Made by a program: the position numbers and the translations under genes. A stretch of 5,948 nt of DNA, taken from the NCBI GenBank assembly GCA_023414975.1, contig JAEZMI010000222.1:1-5948 (forward strand). The letters are read 5' to 3'. Of this stretch, positions 1 through 5,948 are shown in pieces; position 1 is the stretch's first letter; the number at the start of each line of letters is the position of its first letter. The DNA comes from Pseudomonadota bacterium (lineage in GTDB: Bacteria > Pseudomonadota > Alphaproteobacteria > Rhizobiales > Xanthobacteraceae). The notes beneath the pieces are model-generated. The model made no database searches and was not told where the DNA came from. It saw nothing but the letters and a program-made list of their open reading frames with translations.

Positions 1-18
1 GCTCAGGACTCTTCACGG

Positions 19-47
19 TTGGCATGTCCATACTAATATATTAGCAT
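19..47 (+). promoter_or_regulatory. Putative sigma-70 promoter of the dehydratase/isomerase operon
   Basis: A TTGGCA hexamer (19-24) matches the -35 consensus at five of six positions. It is followed after exactly 17 bases by TAGCAT (42-47), which matches the -10 consensus at four of six. Transcription would start near position 54, leaving a leader of roughly 23 bases before the ATG at 77. The spacer is AT-rich in an otherwise GC-rich window, which adds modest support. If this is correct, the dehydratase is the first gene of its transcription unit. The assignment rests on consensus matching only. Confidence 0.45.
30..47. promoter_or_regulatory. AT-rich palindrome, likely operator in the operon promoter
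   Basis: The 12 bases at 33-44, CTAATATATTAG, form a perfect palindrome. Extending to 30-47 (ATaCTAATATATTAGcAT) keeps symmetry at eight of nine pairs. The element fills the end of the spacer and covers the candidate -10 hexamer, so a bound protein would block RNA polymerase. Sugar-acid operons in proteobacteria are commonly controlled by GntR-, LacI- or IclR-type regulators. The centre here is AT rather than the CG typical of LacI-type sites, so a GntR-type regulator is a reasonable guess. No such regulator gene is in the window. Confidence 0.45.
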
Positions 48-76
48 ATCAGAGAAGGCAAACTGATCGGCGGACG

Positions 77-1615
77 ATGAGCGACCTATCCCTATCCTCC
101 TTTCGGGCAGAGCCGCGCATCCTTCGGCTCGACGGCGCCGACAATGTCGTGGTCGCGGTGGATGCCATTCAGCCGGGTGACTGCGCGAGCGGGGTGCTTG
201 CCCGCGACAAGGTTCCGCGCGGCCACAAGATGGCCCTGCGCCGGATCAGCGCCGGCGAGCCGCTGATCAAGTTCGGCCAGCCCATCGGCGTGGCGAGCGC
301 CGATATCGCTCCCGGTGACTGGGTGCACGTCCACAATGTGAGCGCGACCGCCCTGCCCCATGGCGATGTCGACGCGGCGCGTATCGCGGCCGATCCGCCG
401 GCCTTCGGCGTGCCGTCGACGTTTCAGGGCTATCGCCGCAGTGACGGACGCACGGGCACGCGCAATTATATCGGCATCCTCACTTCCGTGAACTGCTCGG
501 CCTCCGTCGCGCGTTTCGCCGCCGAGGCCTTGGATCGCGCGGGGCTGCTGGACTCCTACCCGAACATCGACGGCATCGTGCCCATCGTCCACGGCACGGG
601 CTGCGGTCTGGCCGAGCGCGGCGAGGGCTACGAGCTTCTGCGCCGCACGCAGTGGGGCTATGCCTGCCATCCCAATTTCGCCGCCGTGGTGATGGTCGGA
701 CTAGGTTGCGAGGTGCTGCAGATCGCCCGCATGAAGAAGGAATGCGGGGTCGAGGAAAGCGACGGCTTCCGCACGCTGACCATTCAGGAGGTCGGCGGCA
801 CGCGCCGCGCGGTCGACCGGATCGTCGGCACCATTCGCGACATGCTCCCGCGTGCCGCTGCCGCACGCCGCGAGACACGCCCGGCGAGCGAACTCATGCT
901 GGGCCTGCAATGCGGCGGTTCTGACGGCTATTCCGCCCTCACCGCCAATCCCGCGCTCGGCTTCGCCTCCGACCTTCTGGTGCGCGACGGCGGCACCTCG
1001 ATCCTCTCCGAGACGCCGGAGATCTATGGCGCCGAGCATCTGCTGGTCCGGCGCGCATCTCCCGGCGTTGGAGATCGGCTCATGGCGCGGCTGCGCTGGT
1101 GGGAGGACTATACGGCGCGCAACGGCGCCGAAATGAACAACAACCCCTCCCCCGGCAACAAGGCCGGCGGCCTCACCACCATATTGGAAAAGTCGCTCGG
1201 CGCCGTCGCCAAAAGCGGCCAGTCCACGCTGCGGGCCGTCTACGAATATGCCGAACCGGTGCGGACGTCGGGTCTCGTCTTCATGGACACGCCCGGCTTC
1301 GATCCGGTCTCGGCCACCGGCCAGGTCGCCGGCGGCGCCAACCTCATCTGCTTCACCACGGGGCGGGGTTCCGCGTTCGGCTGCAAGCCCGTGCCCTCGC
1401 TGAAGCTCGCGACCAATAGCGAGATGTACCACCGCATGAGCGACGACATGGACATCAATTGCGGGGAGATACTCGAGGGCGTCTCGCTGGAGGCGAAAGG
1501 CCGTGAAATCTTCGATGCCCTTCTGCGCGTGGCATCCGGCGAGCGCACCCGGTCGGAGCTGCTGGGCTATGGCGATGCCGAGTTCGTGCCCTGGCAGATC
1601 GGCGCCGTGATGTGA
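77..1615 (+). CDS. UxaA/GarD-family sugar-acid dehydratase (altronate dehydratase-like)
   Basis: This 512-residue protein has the full two-part architecture of altronate and galactarate dehydratases. A small N-terminal SAF domain (about residues 20-90, with RGHK at 48-51 and HVHN at 84-87) joins a large UxaA-type catalytic region. Family motifs are visible in order: HGTGCG (172-177), CGGSD (279-283), NNNPSPGNKAGG (354-365), MDTPGFDP (403-410), GCKPVPS with C436, and INCGEI with C462. Family members are Fe(II)-dependent cytoplasmic enzymes that remove water from an aldonate or aldarate. UxaA turns D-altronate into 2-keto-3-deoxy-D-gluconate. Length fits (E. coli UxaA is about 495, GarD about 523). 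Start 77 is kept because the next Met (residue 52) would cut the SAF domain; the Shine-Dalgarno (GGCGGA, 69-74) is close and weak. The family is clear but the substrate is not: altronate, galactarate or another sugar acid are all possible. An AGE-family isomerase follows 40 bases downstream. Confidence 0.9.
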   Translation: MSDLSLSSFRAEPRILRLDGADNVVVAVDAIQPGDCASGVLARDKVPRGHKMALRRISAGEPLIKFGQPIGVASADIAPGDWVHVHNVSATALPHGDVDAARIAADPPAFGVPSTFQGYRRSDGRTGTRNYIGILTSVNCSASVARFAAEALDRAGLLDSYPNIDGIVPIVHGTGCGLAERGEGYELLRRTQWGYACHPNFAAVVMVGLGCEVLQIARMKKECGVEESDGFRTLTIQEVGGTRRAVDRIVGTIRDMLPRAAAARRETRPASELMLGLQCGGSDGYSALTANPALGFASDLLVRDGGTSILSETPEIYGAEHLLVRRASPGVGDRLMARLRWWEDYTARNGAEMNNNPSPGNKAGGLTTILEKSLGAVAKSGQSTLRAVYEYAEPVRTSGLVFMDTPGFDPVSATGQVAGGANLICFTTGRGSAFGCKPVPSLKLATNSEMYHRMSDDMDINCGEILEGVSLEAKGREIFDALLRVASGERTRSELLGYGDAEFVPWQIGAVM

Positions 1616-1655
1616 GCGCCGCCGCAGACGTCGCGCCAAAGGTCCCCGAATTTCG

Positions 1656-2858
1656 ATGAGTTCCATGACCAACCCTTTCGCGCCGGCCTGGACCGCGGAG
1701 CTTTCGGCATGGCTGAAGGGCCGGTTCATCCCCCGCTGGGTCGAGCGCACCTGCCGACCCGACCTGCGCGGGTATATCGAGGCCTTCGACCCCACCCGGC
1801 AAGAGCAGCCCCTTCCGGGCGAACACACAACGATGGTGACCGGGCGGCTCGTCTACACGTTCAGCATGGCCCATCGGTTCGACGGGGCACCGGAAACGCT
1901 GCGCGCCGCCGAGCACGGGCTCGCTTTTCTTCTCGACGCCTGCCGTGTGTCACATGGCCATTTTGCGCGCCGCCTAGGCGCGGACGGACGGGTCATCGAT
2001 CCTCACGCCGGCCTCTACGACCTCGCCTTCGTCCTGCTGGCGCTGGGCGGCTACGGCGCCGCGACCGGGAAGACCGATGCGCTTACGGTCGCCGAGGAGG
2101 TCGCTGCCCGTCTCGACGGCGACTGGCTCGATCCTGCGGGAGGCTATCGGGAGCTGGCGGGTACGGTGCTGCCCCGGCTTCAATACCCGCAGATGCACCT
2201 TTTCGAGGCCTTCCAAATGCTCGCCGCCGTGAACCCGGATGGGGGATGGCTCGCACGCGCCGAACGGATCGTCGACCTCGCGGCGCGCCTCGTGGACGAA
2301 CACGGCGCGATCGACGAAGGGTTCGGTCCCTTCTGGGACACACTCGAACCCGATAAGCGACACAGGGAGCTTGGCCATCATTTCGAATGGGCCTGGCTGC
2401 TCTTCGTTCACGCCGCCCAGACCGGCTCGCCACGCGCGGCCGACCTCGCCTGGCGTCTGTTCGACTTCGCCGTCGGGGCCGCCGGCATCCCTACCTCAGG
2501 GCCCGACCGGACCATACCCAACGCCATCGACGCCTTGGGTAATCTCACATCACCCACCCGCCCGCTCTGGCCCACAATCGAACTCGCCAAGGCCGCCCTC
2601 GCTGCCGCGACGCTGGACCGGCGAAACGACCGCCTCGCTCTGGCCGCGCGCAGCCTGGAGGTCATGCTGACGCAATTCAATCGGGAGACAGCCCTGTGGG
2701 TGAACGAAGCCGACGGCGCGGACCTGCCTCCTCCTCACTCACCTACGCCCCTGCCCGTCAGGACGCTCTACCACATCGTCCCCGCGCTGATATTCTTTGC
2801 GAATAGTGCTCGCTCTGGCGACGAGACAGGAAAAATCACCGTTCTCCGTCCCTTCTAG
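1656..2858 (+). CDS. AGE-family sugar epimerase/isomerase (mannose isomerase-like)
   Basis: This 400-residue protein has the length and motifs of the N-acylglucosamine 2-epimerase superfamily, an (alpha/alpha)6-barrel cytoplasmic fold. It includes cellobiose 2-epimerase, N-acylglucosamine 2-epimerase, D-mannose isomerase and YihS-type isomerases. Visible hallmarks are GRLVYTFSMAH with R64 (usual position of the substrate-binding Arg), QMHLFEAF with H181, GHHFEWAWLL with H241 and H242, and RTLYHIVPA with H373 near the C-terminus. The His residues are candidates for the acid/base pair by family analogy. The HLFEA and GHHFEWAWLL signatures favour the mannose isomerase/YihS-like branch over true N-acylglucosamine epimerases, but substrate cannot be read from sequence alone. 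It lies 40 bases after the dehydratase on the same strand and is probably cotranscribed. The start has only a weak, distant AAAGG (1638-1642); Met4 at 1665 is an alternative start. The gene converges on the TetR gene, with 45 bases between their stops. Confidence 0.85.
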   Translation: MSSMTNPFAPAWTAELSAWLKGRFIPRWVERTCRPDLRGYIEAFDPTRQEQPLPGEHTTMVTGRLVYTFSMAHRFDGAPETLRAAEHGLAFLLDACRVSHGHFARRLGADGRVIDPHAGLYDLAFVLLALGGYGAATGKTDALTVAEEVAARLDGDWLDPAGGYRELAGTVLPRLQYPQMHLFEAFQMLAAVNPDGGWLARAERIVDLAARLVDEHGAIDEGFGPFWDTLEPDKRHRELGHHFEWAWLLFVHAAQTGSPRAADLAWRLFDFAVGAAGIPTSGPDRTIPNAIDALGNLTSPTRPLWPTIELAKAALAAATLDRRNDRLALAARSLEVMLTQFNRETALWVNEADGADLPPPHSPTPLPVRTLYHIVPALIFFANSARSGDETGKITVLRPF

Positions 2859-2903
2859 GGGATATGGCGGCGTCCCGCCCCCCGCATACCGTCATGACGA
2901 GGC

Positions 2904-3548
2904 TCAACTCCTCGACACGCCCTGCAGCAGCCATTGCCACGTTGTTGTGAAATGCGCGTCCAGCGCATCAGAAGCGGCATAGGTCGCGCCGCCGAGCAGG
3001 GCGTCCGTGGTCGGGATGGACACCAGCGCATGGATGAGATGGGCGGCCAGCGTCTCGGGATTTCCCGCGCCGAGAGCGCCGGCTTGCTGTGCGCCGGCGA
3101 CGGCGTCGATCAGCCGGTTCATGAGAGGGTCGGGCTGTCCGAGGGCCGGGGTCGCCCGCTCCAGAACCACCGCCTCGCTGAAGGTGATGCGCTTCAGAGC
3201 GATCAGGTCGGGCTCCATGTTGATCGTCAGGAAGATGCGCAGCAGCCGTTCGAGCCGTTCCAGCGGCTCCCCGTCAATGGCCGACAGGTCCGGCACCTGA
3301 GCGAGAGCACGCGCCCTCGCATGCTCGACCACCGCCTCGAACAGCGCCACCTTGGAGGGAAAGCGCCGGTAGATCGTGTCCTTGCCCGCCCCGCAGATCG
3401 CAGCCACCTGATCAATGGACGTGCCGGCGAACCCCCGTGAGGCGAACAGGCGCGTCGCGGTCTCCAGGATGCGCTCCACCGGCTCCTGCGCTTGGCCACG
3501 GGAGGGGCGCCCGCCGCGCAAGGGTCGCCGCACCACCTTCTCGACCAT
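2904..3548 (-). CDS. TetR/AcrR-family transcriptional repressor (AefR-like C-terminal domain)
   Basis: This is a 214-residue DNA-binding regulator. Residues about 25-71 form the TetR N-terminal helix-turn-helix domain: ILETATRLFASRGFAGTS, then DQVAAICGAGKDTIYRRF and PSKVALFEAV, a near-textbook match. A basic, Arg/Gly-rich N-terminal arm (RRPLRGGRPSRG) precedes it. The C-terminal ligand/dimerisation half (about 85-205) contains EPDLIALKRITFSEAVVLE, resembling the AefR-like TetR C-terminal family. I chose the ATG at 3548 because a perfect GGAGG (3563-3559) sits 10 bases upstream and 214 residues is a normal TetR length. The frame stays open upstream, and an ATG at 3623 would add 25 low-complexity residues with a poorer ribosome site. 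It is divergent from the TonB-dependent receptor. A large palindrome between the two suggests it represses the receptor and itself. Its ligand is unknown. Confidence 0.9.
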   Translation of the reverse strand: MVEKVVRRPLRGGRPSRGQAQEPVERILETATRLFASRGFAGTSIDQVAAICGAGKDTIYRRFPSKVALFEAVVEHARARALAQVPDLSAIDGEPLERLERLLRIFLTINMEPDLIALKRITFSEAVVLERATPALGQPDPLMNRLIDAVAGAQQAGALGAGNPETLAAHLIHALVSIPTTDALLGGATYAASDALDAHFTTTWQWLLQGVSRS

Positions 3549-3558
3549 GCTCCCCCTG

Positions 3559-3563
3559 CCTCC
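3559..3563 (-). promoter_or_regulatory. Shine-Dalgarno site deciding the TetR start
   Basis: On the minus strand this reads GGAGG, the full anti-16S core, 10 bases before the ATG at 3548. A second purine run (AGGGGGAG, 3557-3550) lies closer still. The competing in-frame ATG at 3623 has only AAGG two bases upstream, too near for normal initiation, so 3548 is preferred. Confidence 0.6.
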
Positions 3564-3660
3564 ATCCACCGACCCAGCGCACGTGCCCCCCGCCCGACGG
3601 GCTGCAGCCTGCCCTGCGTCCATAGCCTTAAATGCACTTACGTCCAATTCTAATCTATTG

Positions 3661-3689
3661 ATTATACGCATATATAAACTGGACGGGAC
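3661..3689 (-). promoter_or_regulatory. Putative promoter of the TetR-family gene
   Basis: The minus strand carries a perfect TATAAT -10 hexamer (3666-3661), unusual in this GC-rich window. At a 17-base spacing the -35 position reads GTCCCG (3689-3684), a poor match, so the promoter may be weak or rely on another factor. The spacer and -35 region lie within the 36-base inverted repeat, so repressor binding there would shut this promoter. The expected transcription start is near 3654, about 106 bases before the chosen ATG. Confidence 0.45.
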
Positions 3690-3705
3690 CGTCCCGTTTA
3701 TATAT
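3670..3705. promoter_or_regulatory. 36-base inverted repeat, probable TetR operator
   Basis: Two 17-base arms flank a GA spacer (3687-3688). The left arm is ATATATAAACTGGACGG (3670-3686) and the right arm is CCGTCCCGTTTATATAT (3689-3705). They are reverse complements except for one mismatch (T3680 against C3695). The GC-rich inner 24 bases (3676-3699) have the size expected for a TetR-family operator; the AT-rich flanks coincide with promoter elements on both strands. A second symmetry, centred one base further on (ACGGGAC-C-GTCCCGT, 3683-3697), overlaps it. Its place between a TetR gene and a divergent receptor gene, plus this symmetry, is the basis for the call. It is not a Fur, Irr or RirA site that I recognise. 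Confidence 0.65.
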
Positions 3706-3706
3706 T
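3680..3706 (+). promoter_or_regulatory. Putative promoter of the TonB-dependent receptor gene
   Basis: TATATT (3701-3706) is a plausible -10 hexamer at the right edge of the inverted repeat. TGGACG (3680-3685) matches the -35 consensus at four of six positions, but with a short 15-base spacer. Transcription would start near 3713, giving a leader of about 77 bases. The promoter would lie almost wholly within the proposed operator, consistent with repression. The hexamer match is only moderate. Confidence 0.35.
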
Positions 3707-3780
3707 TGCGCCTCATCGACAACCGACAGATCGAGCACCGGGCCGCGCCGCTCGCCGCGGAGGGGGCCGGTCTTCTCCAC

Positions 3781-3784
3781 GAGG
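3781..3784 (+). promoter_or_regulatory. Ribosome binding site deciding the receptor start
   Basis: GAGG lies five bases before the ATG at 3790. The reading frame is open for 375 bases further upstream, through the divergent TetR gene. This site, together with a signal peptide that begins exactly here, fixes the true start at 3790. Confidence 0.6.
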
Positions 3785-3789
3785 TCACG

Positions 3790-5940
3790 ATGGTCCAGCG
3801 CGCCTTGTTCCGACATGCCATCTCCATCGGCGCGCTGCTCGCCGCCGTGAACGCTGCCGCGGCGCAACAGGCGCCCATCGCGCTCGACACCGTGACCGTC
3901 GAGGAGAGTGGGCCCGACGGCAGCGGTTCCGACCGGATGCTGCAAACCAGCACCGCTTCCGCCACGGGCACGCCCACGCCGGTTCTGGAGACGCCGCAAT
4001 CCGTCACCACCGTGACGCGTCGCCAGATGGACGAGCAGAACCCGCAGACCGTGAGCGAGGCGGTGCGCTACACGGCGGGCGTTCTGTCCGATCGCGACAC
4101 CAATGCGCGCTACGATTCGGTCTTCATCCGTGGCTTCGGCTCCTTCGGCACCGCAACCAATTATGTGAGTTTCCTCGACGGCCTCCAGCTCCCGCGCGGG
4201 CAGGCTTTCGCGCAGACCTCGATCGACCCGTTCCTGCTCGAACGGGTGGATGTGCTGAAGGGCCCGGCCGCGTTGCTCTATGGTGCGGTCAGCCCGGGCG
4301 GCATCGTCAACCAGATCAGCCGTTCGCCCACGGCCGAACCCCATGGCGACGCCTTTGCGCAAGGCGGCACTTATGACCGCCTCCAGGCTGGCCTCGCGTC
4401 CAGCGGCGCGATCACCAAGGACGGCACCTTTCAGTACAGCCTGAGCCTGGTCGGCCGTGATTCCGGCACGCGTTACGAGGGCGTGGACGAGCAACGCTTC
4501 GCCATCGCTCCCATCGTCAAATGGCAACCCGATGCCGATACCTCGTTGATTCTGCGGAGCTATTATCAGAAGGACCCGGATGGCGGGTACTTCAACTCGC
4601 TCTATCCCAGCGAGCTCGCTCCCGCCGCCTACAAGTCCTATCTCAACCGCGACCTCAATGTCGGTGATCCCGGCTTCGACGCTTTCTCACGCGAGCAATA
4701 CGGCATCGGCTATGCGTTCGAGCACCGCTTCGACGACAGGGTGACCTTCAAGTCCAGCCTGCGCTACTCGCATGTCGACCTTGATTTCCAGTCGCTCCAG
4801 ATGTTCGGGCCCATCAGTGCCGACGGGCTCATCCCCCGCGTGGCGCTGCAATCCATTGAGGAGGTCGGCGGCATCGCCTCCGACAACCACCTTCAGTTCG
4901 ACTTCGCGACCGGCGTGTTCCAGCACACCGCGCTGCTTGGCGTCGACTATGAGAACACGTCCAGCAGCTGGCAGTACCTCATGGGAGGCGCCACCTCGCT
5001 CAATGTCGTGAATCCGCAATATGGTCAGCCGGTCGGCGCGCTGGCGACCGTCATCAATGCCGACCAGTCGCTCTGGCAGACCGGCATCTATGCGCAGGAC
5101 CAGATCAGCTTCGGCCAGTTCCGCGCCCTGCTCGGTATCCGGCACGACTGGGTGGACCAGAGCTCGGACAACCTGCTCACCAATTCCAGCACCGACCAGG
5201 ACAGCGAGGCGACGAGCTACCGCGCCGGCCTGCTCTACCTCTTCGACAACGGTCTCGCGCCTTATGTCAGCTATGCCACCTCCTTCGAGCCGGTGAGCGG
5301 CGTCGACATCGCCGGCACGCCCTTCGTGCCTTCAACCGCCGAGCAGTACGAGATCGGCCTGAAGTATCAGCCGGAAGGGGTCGATGCGCTGTTCACCGTG
5401 GCCGCCTTCGACATCCGCCAGCAGAACGTGCTGACGCAGGACGTCCTCACCGGCCTCAACGTGCAGCAGGGCGAAGTGCAGTCGCGCGGCATCGAGCTGG
5501 AGGCGCGGGGCAATGTCACCCGCAATCTCGAACTGATCGCAGCCGTCACCTTCCTCGACACGGAAGTCACGCAGTCGAGCAACCCGGCCGATATAGGCAA
5601 GCGACCGCCCGCCGTGCCGAACTATTTCAGCTCGTTCTGGGCGGCTTACACCTTTGAGTCCGGCACCTTTAACGGGCTCATGGTCGCCGGCGGCCTGCGC
5701 ATTGTCGGCCCCAGTTATGCCGATAGCGCCAACACGCTGGAGTTCGACGGCTACACGCTGGTCGACGCCGCGCTCAGCTATGATCTCAGCGTGCTGAACA
5801 AGAGTTTGAAAGGCTTGAAGGCCACGCTGAATGTCACCAATCTGCTCGATACCGAATATTACTCCAGTTGCAGTTCCTCTTATTACTGCCAGTTCGGCAA
5901 TGGGCGTCTCGTGCTCGCGGGCCTGCGCTACACATGGTAG
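3790..5940 (+). CDS. TonB-dependent siderophore receptor (FhuA-like outer-membrane transporter)
   Basis: This 716-residue outer-membrane protein would import a ferric siderophore or similar ligand using TonB-ExbBD energy. Residues 1-25 form a Sec signal peptide with a likely cut at AAA|QQ. A TonB box (DTVTV, 33-37) follows. The plug domain (about 65-178) shows ETPQSVTTVTRRQM (67-80), KGPAALLYG (157-165) and SPGGIVNQIS (168-177). The rest is a 22-strand-type beta-barrel ending in LRYTW with terminal Trp716. The last loop carries a cysteine pair (C694 and C700) in YYSSCSSSYYC, as in FhuA-type hydroxamate receptors. There is no N-terminal signalling (STN) extension, so it should not signal through a FecI/FecR pair, and none is present. 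The frame extends upstream but the start at 3790 is fixed by the signal peptide and a GAGG site. It is divergent from the TetR gene with a shared operator-like palindrome. The exact ligand is unknown; ferrichrome-like hydroxamates are the best guess. Confidence 0.92.
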   Translation: MVQRALFRHAISIGALLAAVNAAAAQQAPIALDTVTVEESGPDGSGSDRMLQTSTASATGTPTPVLETPQSVTTVTRRQMDEQNPQTVSEAVRYTAGVLSDRDTNARYDSVFIRGFGSFGTATNYVSFLDGLQLPRGQAFAQTSIDPFLLERVDVLKGPAALLYGAVSPGGIVNQISRSPTAEPHGDAFAQGGTYDRLQAGLASSGAITKDGTFQYSLSLVGRDSGTRYEGVDEQRFAIAPIVKWQPDADTSLILRSYYQKDPDGGYFNSLYPSELAPAAYKSYLNRDLNVGDPGFDAFSREQYGIGYAFEHRFDDRVTFKSSLRYSHVDLDFQSLQMFGPISADGLIPRVALQSIEEVGGIASDNHLQFDFATGVFQHTALLGVDYENTSSSWQYLMGGATSLNVVNPQYGQPVGALATVINADQSLWQTGIYAQDQISFGQFRALLGIRHDWVDQSSDNLLTNSSTDQDSEATSYRAGLLYLFDNGLAPYVSYATSFEPVSGVDIAGTPFVPSTAEQYEIGLKYQPEGVDALFTVAAFDIRQQNVLTQDVLTGLNVQQGEVQSRGIELEARGNVTRNLELIAAVTFLDTEVTQSSNPADIGKRPPAVPNYFSSFWAAYTFESGTFNGLMVAGGLRIVGPSYADSANTLEFDGYTLVDAALSYDLSVLNKSLKGLKATLNVTNLLDTEYYSSCSSSYYCQFGNGRLVLAGLRYTW

Positions 5941-5948
5941 TTCCCGGC

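Noticed and set aside
701..1828. Long minus-strand open frame opposite the dehydratase gene
   Set aside because: It is a GC-rich shadow of the dehydratase and the start of the isomerase gene. Its translation is Arg/Gly/Ala-rich without any recognisable domain.
2866..2879. Short GGCGG-CGTC-CCGCC hairpin between the convergent isomerase and TetR genes
   Set aside because: The five-pair stem is not followed by a T-run on either strand, so it cannot be called an intrinsic terminator with confidence. The CGTCATGACG palindrome at 2890-2899 is likewise too short to assign a role.
3640..3675. Possible iron-responsive site (Fur, Irr or RirA type) in the AT-rich part of the divergent promoter
   Set aside because: I looked for TGA-N9-TCA and for the TTTAGAA/TTCTAAA-type symmetry. 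Only partial matches occur, and the symmetry in the region is fully accounted for by the 36-base inverted repeat.
3415..3789. Upstream in-frame extension of the receptor reading frame by 125 codons
   Set aside because: It runs antisense through the start of the TetR gene, encodes low-complexity Arg/Pro/Ala-rich sequence, and would bury the clear signal peptide that starts at 3790 after a GAGG site.
3549..4010. Upstream in-frame extension of the TetR frame to 4010 on the minus strand
   Set aside because: It overlaps the receptor's signal peptide and plug start in antisense, crosses the intergenic promoter region, and would give a 368-residue protein, far above the usual TetR length.
3655..4527. 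290-codon minus-strand open frame opposite the receptor
   Set aside because: It is antisense to the plug domain and the divergent promoter region. It has no recognisable motif, and its composition is typical of complementary-strand shadows in GC-rich DNA.

Overview
The window is a GC-rich stretch of a bacterial chromosome or large plasmid. It carries four complete protein-coding genes in two unrelated functional units and almost no wasted space. The composition (strong G/C bias at third codon positions) and gene families suggest a proteobacterium, most likely an alphaproteobacterium of the Hyphomicrobiales type. That placement is an inference from composition and gene style, not a demonstrated fact. 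I see no rRNA, tRNA, CRISPR array, insertion sequence or phage gene.

Left half (1-2858, + strand): a two-gene sugar catabolism unit. A promoter-like element with an AT-rich palindrome lying inside it (about 19-47) precedes a full-length UxaA/GarD-family sugar-acid dehydratase (77-1615). Forty bases later comes an AGE-family (N-acylglucosamine 2-epimerase / mannose isomerase-like) sugar isomerase (1656-2858). Together they suggest import and conversion of a hexose or sugar acid towards 2-keto-3-deoxy sugar acids. The transporter, dehydrogenase, kinase and aldolase such a route would need are not in the window.

Right half (2904-5940): an outer-membrane uptake unit. A TetR/AcrR-type repressor with an AefR-like C-terminal half is on the minus strand (3548-2904), convergent with the sugar operon. 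Divergent from it, on the plus strand, is a TonB-dependent siderophore receptor of the FhuA-like type (3790-5940). The 241-base gap between the two starts holds a 36-base inverted repeat (3670-3705) with a perfect TATAAT just beside it on the minus strand and a TATATT at its edge on the plus strand. This is the layout of a local repressor controlling both itself and the receptor.

Nothing here looks like a previously undescribed biological system. The points most worth following are the large palindrome between the regulator and receptor, the palindrome inside the sugar-operon promoter, and the unresolved substrate of the dehydratase/isomerase pair.
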